DNA of 43,339 nucleotides, from IMG/VR virus record IMGVR_UViG_3300009431_000035, positions 1-43,339 of that record. The stretch is one strand, 5' to 3'. The stretch's first letter is position 1. Every line of letters starts with the position of its first letter. This document shows positions 37,602 to 43,339 of this stretch, piece after piece. Under the pieces are notes generated by a model. The model saw nothing but the letters and a program-made list of their open reading frames with translations. It was not told the origin of the DNA and ran no database searches. Position numbers and translations under genes: made by a program. The DNA is from a virus.

Positions 37602-37827
37602 GGAAAACAAACGTTACGGGAGACGGGGTTACGCCAAAAAAAACTGAGACACCGTGGTATATTGTCCTTGACGGGTTGGCGGATGGGTGGTGCCAGGAGG
37701 GCTCGCCCGGTGTTCCCATGGGCCGCGCTAATGGAATGCTGCCTTGCGCGCGGCGGGTGGTGCGGGTTGGCTGCGCGGAAGGCCCGGCATCCTGCGCGCG
37801 GTCTGACATGCGGACGGGAGGCGTGCG

Positions 37828-38811
37828 ATGGGTAGCCGGGCACAACGTGACGCCCGGGGCGCGTCGCCCGGCGGGGCAATGTCGCCGATGCTGGAATCGT
37901 CGGCGGCCTTCCTCGGCATGCTCGCGTTGCGGGCAAAGGACAAACAGGTGCGGGCGTCGGCCGCGATAATCCGGCGGTTTGTCTGGACGGCCGGCATCAG
38001 CGAGCCGGGTCAGATCACCGCCGAGGCGGTGGCGGCCTACCTGGGGGAGATGAAGCGTGCGGGCCGGTCACCGAAGACGCTGCACAACCACGCGACCGCC
38101 CTTCGGACGTTCTGTGATTTCCTCGTGCGGGTCAGGCATGTGCTGGCGGCGAATCCGTGCGCGGACGTCCGGTTGCCTGACCTGGAAGAACGGCCGCCGG
38201 TCTGGTTGTCGCAGGGCGAGTTGGCCGTGGCCCTCGACGTCGCCCGGGCAAACGACATCGTCGGCGAGTTGATCATCCCGTTGGCGACCGGTCTGCGGCG
38301 CGGCGAGATGACGCGGCTGCTGTGGGCGGACGTCGACGTGGCCCGGCGGACGCTGCTGGTCTGCAAGAGCAAAGGCAGACGCCCGCGGTCGGTGCCGCTG
38401 TCGGACCTGGCGGTCGAGGCCTTCGAGCTGCAGCACCGGAAAACCGGCGGGTTCAGGTTCGTGTTCCCTGGCCGCACGTGCCGGCGCGACGGCGGCGACT
38501 GGGTCGACCGGCCTCGGGGGCAGAATACCTGGCGGCGTTTGTTCCTTCCCATCCAGGAGGCGTTGCCTAAGCTGCAGGGCCTGGTCGGCACCGGGCGGAT
38601 GTATCACACCTTGAGGCATACGTTTGCGAGCCTGGCCGCCCAGGGGAACGTGAACCTTTACAAGCTGGCCCGGTGGATGGGCCATCGGGACATTCGGACC
38701 ACGGAGATCTACGCGCATCTACGCGACGGGTATGACCGGGACATCGAGCGAGGCTCGGCGTTGGCGCCCGGCGTGCTGTCGGGAAGGAGACGGGAATGTT
38801 CAGACGAATGA
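37828..38811 (+). CDS. int: Tyrosine recombinase / phage integrase (int1)
   Basis: 327 residues with GGGAGGCGTGCG ribosome binding site. The N-terminal core-binding domain (residues about 25-110) contains ITAEAVAAYLGEMKRAGRSP. The catalytic domain has Arg157 in PLATGLRRGEMTRLLW, Lys182 in CKSKGRR, His260 and Arg263 in YHTLRHTFASLA, His286 in MGHRDIR and the nucleophile Tyr295 in TTEIYAHLRD. All catalytic residues are present. It lies 255 bases from a tRNA-Leu 3' half, so it probably recombines attP with a host tRNA-Leu gene. A lipoprotein gene overlaps its end. Confidence 0.94.
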   Translation: MGSRAQRDARGASPGGAMSPMLESSAAFLGMLALRAKDKQVRASAAIIRRFVWTAGISEPGQITAEAVAAYLGEMKRAGRSPKTLHNHATALRTFCDFLVRVRHVLAANPCADVRLPDLEERPPVWLSQGELAVALDVARANDIVGELIIPLATGLRRGEMTRLLWADVDVARRTLLVCKSKGRRPRSVPLSDLAVEAFELQHRKTGGFRFVFPGRTCRRDGGDWVDRPRGQNTWRRLFLPIQEALPKLQGLVGTGRMYHTLRHTFASLAAQGNVNLYKLARWMGHRDIRTTEIYAHLRDGYDRDIERGSALAPGVLSGRRRECSDE

Positions 38812-39146
38812 CGGTGATGGCGATTCTGGCGGTCGGTCTGCTGGGCTGCGAGGTACCGGAGAACGGCGGCAGCAGCCGGCCGCCGGCAGAGCAGGCGGCC
38901 ATTGACGCGGTGAAGGCCACGGTCCGGTCGGAGGTGTGGGTCTCGGACTGGCAGTGCGGCCCGATGTTCGACGGCGGCTTCGGCGTGATGGGCGAAGGCG
39001 ACGGCGCCTACTGGGTAGATCCTGCCGGTAAGGTTTGGGCGGCGAACGGCACGGCGAAGACTTGGTCGCCCGATGTGCCATACGCCAAGGCCGGCGTCGA
39101 CATCGATTCGGTGCATCGGGCGGTGAAAGGCCTGTATCGGGATTGA
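38796..39146 (+). CDS. Small lipoprotein downstream of int1
   Basis: 116 residues, ATG at 38796 behind AAGGAGACGGGA and overlapping the int1 end by 16 bases. MFRRMTVMAILAVGLLGC is a good lipoprotein signal with Cys18 in an LLGC lipobox, followed by an exposed domain (SEVWVSDWQCGPMFDGGFGV, GDGAYWVDPAGKVWAANGTA). The pattern DGAYWVDPAGKVWAANG suggests a beta-sheet domain. Co-transcribed with the integrase, it could be a lysogenic conversion or superinfection-exclusion lipoprotein. Confidence 0.76.
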   Translation: MFRRMTVMAILAVGLLGCEVPENGGSSRPPAEQAAIDAVKATVRSEVWVSDWQCGPMFDGGFGVMGEGDGAYWVDPAGKVWAANGTAKTWSPDVPYAKAGVDIDSVHRAVKGLYRD

Positions 39147-39207
39147 CCCGGGCGGCGGCGTTACGGGGCCCGTGGCGCTGCCGATCGGTGGCGCCACGGC
39201 GGCGGCG

Positions 39208-39372
39208 TCACACCAGGGCGGCGATGGCCCAGGCGGCGGCCAGGCCCAGTTGGGCGACCCAGCAGGCGAGAATCGCCAGGGCCATGCAAACGACCCAGTT
39301 GTGAAGCCACCACCGCCATAGCCGGCGCAGCCGGCGGCGGCGGGCGGGGACGGGTTTGCTGGCAGCGGTCAT
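39208..39372 (-). CDS. 54-residue single-span membrane protein
   Basis: The ATG at 39372 and TGA at 39208-39210 enclose 54 codons. The N-terminus MTAASKPVPARRRRLRRLWR is highly basic. It is followed by WWLHNWVVCMALAILACWVA and QLGLAAAWAIAALV, one or two hydrophobic segments up to the end. The positive-inside rule puts the N-terminus in the cytoplasm. It could be a holin-like, exclusion or small toxin-type protein. It is convergent with the lipoprotein gene. No strong ribosome binding site is visible. Confidence 0.55.
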   Translation of the reverse strand: MTAASKPVPARRRRLRRLWRWWLHNWVVCMALAILACWVAQLGLAAAWAIAALV

Positions 39373-39419
39373 GGGGGCATCCTACCGCAATCGGCCGGCG
39401 ATGTCGACGCGATCTTCCC

Positions 39420-39680
39420 TTAGGACGTGACGGGGTCCGTGCGGGGTCGGTAGGTCAGCGGGCCGCCCGTCCAGGGCTTTTGCTTGCGGCGCCAGCGGCG
39501 GCGCCGCTTCGGCTTGCGGCCGCCGTCGACCAGGATCACCAGGCCGGCGGGTAGCCGCCCGCGGCGGGGGATGCCGGCCAGGCGTTTGATGGCGGCGCGG
39601 GCCTCGATCCGGGTCGCGGCGTGGACCTCGATGGCGCCGGCGGGCAGGCTGCACTGGTATCGGTGGACGCGTTGGGCCAT
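39420..39680 (-). CDS. Hypothetical small basic protein
   Basis: 86 residues. The sequence reads MAQRVHRYQCSLPAGAIEVH, then AATRIEARAAIKRLAGIPRR. A basic C-terminal run GGRKPKRRRRWRRKQKPWTG suggests nucleic-acid binding. A helix AATRIEARAAIKRLAG sits in the middle. It follows the end of the 261-residue gene by 48 bases. No known family. Confidence 0.6.
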   Translation of the reverse strand: MAQRVHRYQCSLPAGAIEVHAATRIEARAAIKRLAGIPRRGRLPAGLVILVDGGRKPKRRRRWRRKQKPWTGGPLTYRPRTDPVTS

Positions 39681-39728
39681 GCCGCTTCTGTCGGTCGCGG
39701 TCTACGCCCTCGGTGAGCGTGGCGGGCG

Positions 39729-40514
39729 CTATACGAGGGCGGGCTCTGGCCGGCGATGCCGCTGACGAGGCGGCCGGGCCACAGGGGGCCTGTGCGGCGT
39801 TTTCTCGGGGTCGGGGCGTGTGTCGGGGCCATCCGGGGCGTGATCGCGTCCCACGCGTGGCCTGGGGCGTGCTGGCCGGCCTTCTGTGCGGTGCTCCACC
39901 GGGTTTTCCGGGTCGGCGACGGCGTGGAACTCCGCCCGGGCGGCGCCGGCTTCGATTTCGGCCAGCTGCAGGGCCTGCTGCAGCCGCTCCTGGGGTGTCG
40001 GCGGGCGGTCCAGGCCCAGGGCCACGCGTTCGGCGTGCTCGCGTTCGGCGTGCTGCATGGCTTCGCTGAAGTTGGCCATCGACCGCTGGGCCTCGCGGAC
40101 GGTCATCAGGCCCACGCGCATGGCCTCCAGGACGCTTTGGGCGAAGTCGGCCAGGCGGCATCCGCCGGCGGCGGCCATGCGGTGTGCGGCGGCGCTGGCC
40201 CTGGACAGGCTGGCCCGGTGGGCCATGCAGTAGCCGGCGGGGAAGGTGCGGGCGCTCAGTCGCAGGCCGGGGTTGGGCATGCCATCGAGGACGCGTCGGA
40301 CTTCGGCCTGGGCCTCGGGGGTCATGCTGGCGTCGAGGGCCTCGGCGTCGAGGGCGTAGGTGGTCTCGGCTTCGACCAGGGTGCAGCGCAGCGGGTCGCC
40401 GGGCTCGCGTCTGATTGTGAAGGCGATTTCGGGGCGGGTCTCCTGGCGGACCTGCAGGGGCGTGAAGTCGACGGGGGCGCCGGCCGGGATCGGTTCTCTG
40501 GCGGTGGCGGTCAT
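39729..40514 (-). CDS. Hypothetical protein between int2 and the accessory genes
   Basis: 261 residues from the ATG at 40514 (a second in-frame ATG at 40523 is possible). The sequence starts MTATAREPIPAGAPVDFTPL, then QVRQETRPEIAFTIRREPGD. A helical middle (RMAAAGGCRLADFAQSVLEA, REAQRSMANFSEAMQHAERE) precedes a Pro/Arg-rich disordered end of about 60 residues. No motif identifies it. It is translated right after int2 and could be an excisionase-like or DNA-binding accessory, but this is only position-based. Confidence 0.66.
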   Translation of the reverse strand: MTATAREPIPAGAPVDFTPLQVRQETRPEIAFTIRREPGDPLRCTLVEAETTYALDAEALDASMTPEAQAEVRRVLDGMPNPGLRLSARTFPAGYCMAHRASLSRASAAAHRMAAAGGCRLADFAQSVLEAMRVGLMTVREAQRSMANFSEAMQHAEREHAERVALGLDRPPTPQERLQQALQLAEIEAGAARAEFHAVADPENPVEHRTEGRPARPRPRVGRDHAPDGPDTRPDPEKTPHRPPVARPPRQRHRRPEPALV

Positions 40515-40524
40515 GGCGATCATC

Positions 40525-41586
40525 CTATCCGAAGCGGCGGGCGGCATCGATGGCCACGGCCCGGTCGAGTTCGGCGTAGGTCTCGGCGACGGCCAGGCTG
40601 TGCTGGCCCAGCAGCGCCCGGGCGGCCTCCAGGCCCAGTTCGCGGCGGATGCGGGTGGCGGCGGTGTGGCGCAGCTGGTTCGGCGACCAGGCGGGGATAA
40701 GCTGCCGGTTTCCGGCCATCTTGCGGTCGCGGTTGGCGCGGTCGATGGCGTATTGCACCGCTCGCCAATAGGACCGGGACGTCCATCGCTGTCCTGGGGG
40801 CCGGCGGCGGCGGCCGACCGATCGGTCGGGGCGGTGGCGGATGCGGCGGGCCAGGCGCCGGCGGCGGTCGCGGCGTTCGCGGGCGGCCAGGGCCGGGGTG
40901 AAGACGGGGGCATCAAGAGCTTTCCCCTTCCGCATGTAGGGGTCGAGGACGGCCTGGGCTTTTGGGCCGATCGGGACGTCGCGGGCCTTGCCGTGGTGGA
41001 GCGTCTTGTGCATCGGTGGGCGGTACATCCAGACCTTGCCGGTGCGGTCGACGTCGACGGCCCGCAGGGCGCAGATCTCGCCCGGCCGCATGCCGGTCAG
41101 TAGCTGCAGGCGGACCATCGCCTGCAGGCTGGCCGGCAGATATGGCAGCGTGGCGTCGACCCAAGTCTCGGCGACCGGTTCGACGGGGTCGGTCTCGCGT
41201 GCCGGCGAGCGGCCGCGGCGCAGGCCCTTGACGCTGGCCAGGGCGGCGTCGGCGCCCGGGGGCACGAGTTCCTCGCTGGCCGCCCAGGTCCAGGCCCGGC
41301 GTATGCGACGGGTCATGGCGTTGACGGTATTGCGGGCCAGCTGGCGGTCGACCAGTTGCTGGCGGATGGCCTTCAGCAGGCGGGGCCCGAGATCTGCGGC
41401 GGGCCGGTCGGCGACCACGTCCAGGGCGGCCAGGGCTCGGCGCATGTTGTCGGCCTCGCCGGTGGGCGTGCCGTCGGGGCGGCGGTAGTACTGCACGGCG
41501 TGCTCGAGGTACCGGGTGACGATCTGACCGATCGTCATTTCTGCCGGCGGCGGGCCCTCGAGCGGAAGATGGGCGCTGTCGGTCAT
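40525..41586 (-). CDS. Second tyrosine recombinase (int2), Planctomycetota type
   Basis: 353 residues with GGAGATCGCC ribosome binding site. The core-binding domain starts TIGQIVTRYLEHAVQYYRRP, which I associate with integrases of Planctomycetota. Catalytic residues: Arg167 in LTGMRPGEICALR, Lys194 in PMHKTLHHGK, Arg306 in NQLRHTAATRI (with Asn303 where His is usual in HxxR), His329 in LGQHS and Tyr337 in ETYAEL. The His-to-Asn change is shared, as far as I recall, by that family, so the enzyme is probably active. Its substrate site is unknown. Confidence 0.9.
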   Translation of the reverse strand: MTDSAHLPLEGPPPAEMTIGQIVTRYLEHAVQYYRRPDGTPTGEADNMRRALAALDVVADRPAADLGPRLLKAIRQQLVDRQLARNTVNAMTRRIRRAWTWAASEELVPPGADAALASVKGLRRGRSPARETDPVEPVAETWVDATLPYLPASLQAMVRLQLLTGMRPGEICALRAVDVDRTGKVWMYRPPMHKTLHHGKARDVPIGPKAQAVLDPYMRKGKALDAPVFTPALAARERRDRRRRLARRIRHRPDRSVGRRRRPPGQRWTSRSYWRAVQYAIDRANRDRKMAGNRQLIPAWSPNQLRHTAATRIRRELGLEAARALLGQHSLAVAETYAELDRAVAIDAARRFG

Positions 41587-41607
41587 GGCGATCTCCTTCG
41601 CGGTCTG

Positions 41608-41636
41608 TTTGTACCATGCGGCCCGGGCCGGCCCAA
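41608..41636 (-). promoter_or_regulatory. Candidate promoter of int2
   Basis: On the minus strand TTGGGC (41636-41631) and TACAAA (41613-41608) are separated by 17 bases, ending 22 bases before the start codon at 41586. The spacer is very GC-rich. A CTGTCAGC motif lies 30 bases further upstream inside the end of the radical SAM gene. Confidence 0.45.
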
Positions 41637-41639
41637 ACG

Positions 41640-42938
41640 CTACGCCGGCCGGCTTGCAGCTGACAGGCGGGCCCGCCAGCGCGTGGCCTCGGCCAGGGTC
41701 ATGTTCGGGTTCCAGAACGCGACGTCCTGGCGGGCGGGGTTGGCACCGACGGTCAGCAGGGCCATGTCCATGTCGGGGCTGATGCGGCCGGCGGCCTCGA
41801 GTTCGGTCCAGGCCGGCGTGCCCGGGTAAGGCACGAACATGAAGAGGCCGCTCTGCCTGAAGGCGGGCCCGGTGTGCTCGCGGATGAAGCGTTCGGTGAT
41901 GGCCAGGTCCTCGGCGACCTCGCCCGGTGTGCCGACGATGAAGCTGGCTCGGACCTGCACGCCGACGTCGGCGGCGGCGGCGATCAGGCGTTCATTGTCG
42001 GTGACGTCCAGGTGGGGTTTGAGGCGTTTGAAGAGGGCCGGGCTGGCGGTCTCCATCCCGATCGCCAGCCATTCCAGGCCCAGGCATTTCTTCATGAGGC
42101 CGATCAGTCGGCGGTCGGGGTTGGCGGCGGACCAGGTGCAGCCGGTGACGCGGAAGGCCCGCGGCGCGCCGCGGTCGATGAGGGCATGGACCAGTTTCTC
42201 GACCCAGGTGGGGTCGGACCCGAAGTGGAGGCCCTGGAAGGTGACGCGCCCGGGCTGCCGACGGCGGTAGTGCTCGGCGACGGCGTCGGCCACGTGGTCG
42301 GGGTCGAAGCGGGAGACGGCCGGGCTTCCGGGCACGCGCCAGGCCCGGCTGGCGCCGCAGAAATAGCAGCAATACGGACAGCCGCGCGTGGCGATGCACT
42401 CGATGTGGCCGGGGCCAACCTCCATGTAGACCGGCAGGTGGCTCTGGTCGGCCAGGCTGAGGCGTGGGCGGTGGGGCCCGCGGACCAGGCTGTGTTTGCC
42501 CCAGATGGCCGTGCCGGCGATGCCGAGGGCGGCGTGGGCGGTCGGGCCCGCGGCGGTGGTCTCGGCGGCGAGGGCCTCGAGGACCTCCACGAATGTCTCC
42601 TCGCCCTCGCCAATGACGCCGATGGCGCCGTCGGGCAGGTGGACGGGGATGCAGGTCAGGTGCGGGCCGCCCATCACCACGGCCTTGCCCGCGGCGATCA
42701 GGCGTTCGGCCAGGGCTCGGGCCGGCGGCCAGGCGCCGGTGACGCTGCTGATCGCGTAGACGTCGGCGTCGCTGGCCTCGAGGTCGGCGGCGGTCCTGCG
42801 ATGCATCAGGTCGACCGGCAGGCCGGCGTGCCTGGCGTGGGCGGCGAGGGATTCGAAGGCGAGATGAGGGACGGCGGCCCAGCGGCTGTCGGCCTCGGTG
42901 TAGCTGCGCCAGCAGGCCAGGCGGATTCTCTTGCTCAT
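41640..42938 (-). CDS. B12-binding-type radical SAM protein
   Basis: 432 residues from the ATG at 42938 with GGAGACCGCC (an upstream in-frame ATG at 43010 lacks it). Residues 1-130 form a cobalamin-binding-like domain (VVMGGPHLTCIPVHLPDGAI, then GVIGEGEETF). Residues 180-200 hold the iron-sulphur site ATRGCPYCCYFCGASRAW, with Cys187, Cys191 and Cys194 in CxxxCxxC. The later part has ASFIVGTPGEVAEDLAITER, typical of radical SAM barrels. It is related to Fe-S oxidoreductases that methylate or rearrange lipids, sugars or antibiotics. The substrate is unknown; a link to the glycan cassette is possible. Confidence 0.9.
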   Translation of the reverse strand: MSKRIRLACWRSYTEADSRWAAVPHLAFESLAAHARHAGLPVDLMHRRTAADLEASDADVYAISSVTGAWPPARALAERLIAAGKAVVMGGPHLTCIPVHLPDGAIGVIGEGEETFVEVLEALAAETTAAGPTAHAALGIAGTAIWGKHSLVRGPHRPRLSLADQSHLPVYMEVGPGHIECIATRGCPYCCYFCGASRAWRVPGSPAVSRFDPDHVADAVAEHYRRRQPGRVTFQGLHFGSDPTWVEKLVHALIDRGAPRAFRVTGCTWSAANPDRRLIGLMKKCLGLEWLAIGMETASPALFKRLKPHLDVTDNERLIAAAADVGVQVRASFIVGTPGEVAEDLAITERFIREHTGPAFRQSGLFMFVPYPGTPAWTELEAAGRISPDMDMALLTVGANPARQDVAFWNPNMTLAEATRWRARLSAASRPA

Positions 42939-43264
42939 GGCGGTCTCCAGGTGCGGCTTGTGTTCTATCGGCGCCGGCGGTACCCGACCCGGGCGCCCGG
43001 TGTCGGCCATCCTACATCGGCGGCTCGTGGTCGGTCGGGCCTTGGGCCTGGTCCTGGCTTGGTGGTCGCTCGGGTGAAGGAGTACTCCTCATCACCGGGG
43101 CGGTGGTTGCCCGGCCCGTTGTCACCTTCCTGGAAGGGGCCGATCGCCAGCGGGCCCGACCGACCACAAGCTAAGTAAGCCTTTTCCCAAGCTCGGGCGC
43201 CGGGGCCTGGAAGACCGGGCGGCGAGGGGTCGACCGCGAACGCAGGCCGCCCCCCCGCCGTTGG
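42939..43264. other. Intergenic region upstream of the radical SAM gene
   Basis: 326 bases without a convincing gene. AT-richer spots are GAAGGAGTACTCCTCATC (43076-43093, containing the palindrome GGAGTACTCC) and CACAAGCTAAGTAAGCCTTT (43165-43184). The palindrome could be an operator. A possible in-frame extension of the radical SAM gene to 43010 is not supported by a ribosome binding site. Confidence 0.4.
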
Positions 43265-43339
43265 TCAGGGCGCCAGGTCCTCGAGGAACGATTCGGCAGC
43301 GACGAGCACGCGGTTCAGATCGGCCGGGGTGACGGCGCT
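43265..43339 (-). CDS. C-terminal fragment of a gene cut by the window edge
   Basis: The frame open to the window edge reads SAVTPADLNRVLVAAESFLE and ends DLAP with TGA at 43265-43267. The 24 residues form a credible amphipathic C-terminal helix. The rest lies outside the window. It is too short for identification, and chance cannot be excluded. Confidence 0.35.
   Translation of the reverse strand, partial: SAVTPADLNRVLVAAESFLEDLAP

Larger units (their letters stand above)
37179..37827. other. Divergent intergenic region with att site
   Basis: 649 bases between the transglycosylase and int1. It holds a 7-bp inverted repeat with a TATAAT box (37232-37268), the half tRNA-Leu (37520-37573) and a hairpin at 37579-37601. 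A run CCAAAAAAAACTGAG lies at 37634-37648 and GTATATTGTCCTTGACGG at 37657-37674. A plus-strand open frame 37341-37835 with a good ribosome binding site runs through the tRNA remnant and overlaps the int1 start, but its Arg-rich composition suggests it is not a gene. Confidence 0.5.

Noticed and set aside
37668-37700. TTGACG as -35 of an int1 promoter
   Set aside because: No acceptable -10 hexamer occurs 16-18 bases downstream.
37341-37835. Plus-strand open frame with GGTGGAGAAC ribosome binding site, overlapping the int1 start
   Set aside because: It runs through the tRNA-Leu remnant, is Arg-rich without secondary-structure sense, and changes composition halfway. It may only reflect lack of stops in GC-rich DNA, although the overlap with int1 is noteworthy.
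1-43339. Circular genome closure at the window ends
   Set aside because: Joining the right end to the left end puts the two edge frames out of register and ends the 1-683 gene after a few codons, so the window is more likely a slice of a longer sequence.
1-43339. CRISPR array or insertion sequence
   Set aside because: No regularly spaced direct repeats of 25-40 bases and no transposase-like product were seen on reading both strands.

Overview
The window is a GC-rich, densely packed tailed-phage (siphovirus-type) genome segment, either a free phage or a prophage region. The host is probably a member of the Planctomycetota. This rests on three inferences: the coding density and GC bias, a second tyrosine recombinase of a type I associate with Planctomycetota, and the N-terminal half of the tail-fibre protein at 683-1831, which I recall from prophages of that phylum. 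Almost all genes lie on the minus strand and read right to left. At least 17 gene pairs overlap by ATGA or GTGA, and many genes are preceded by a GGAGACC-type ribosome binding site. Both window ends cut through genes, so the element continues on each side.

Layout in transcription order of the minus strand. 43339-39208: a gene fragment, a B12-binding radical SAM enzyme, a tyrosine recombinase (int2), two unknown proteins and a 54-residue membrane protein. 37178-28349: an early/accessory region of about 20 small genes, starting with a lysozyme-like transglycosylase and including winged-helix proteins, a replication-initiator-like protein, many small zinc-binding proteins, an HNH endonuclease and a Gp37/Gp68 (DUF5131) protein. 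27986-26029: a ParB-methyltransferase fusion and a small basic protein. 23408-15423: the packaging and head module, with a small-terminase-like protein, large terminase, zinc-ribbon protein, winged-helix protein, gpW-like protein, portal, a protease-capsid fusion and a decoration protein. 15415-12613: a three-gene glycan cassette inside the structural operon. 12616-1: neck and tail genes, with connector and completion proteins, tail tube, a tail chaperone pair, tape measure, distal tail proteins and a tail fibre.

Two plus-strand islands interrupt this order. Five small genes at 23658-25993, ending in a HARE-HTH protein and a strong terminator, carry repeated hairpin modules between them. At 37828-39146 a second tyrosine recombinase (int1) and a lipoprotein lie beside the 3' half of a tRNA-Leu(UAG) gene at 37520-37573. 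That half-tRNA is the expected core of an attachment site. Because phage-like genes lie on both sides of it, it looks like attP of an unintegrated element or a junction between tandem elements.

The least ordinary features are the glycan cassette in the capsid-tail operon, the protease-capsid fusion with an internal start and repeated N-terminal motif, the repeated RNA modules in the plus-strand island, and the many zinc-finger miniproteins.
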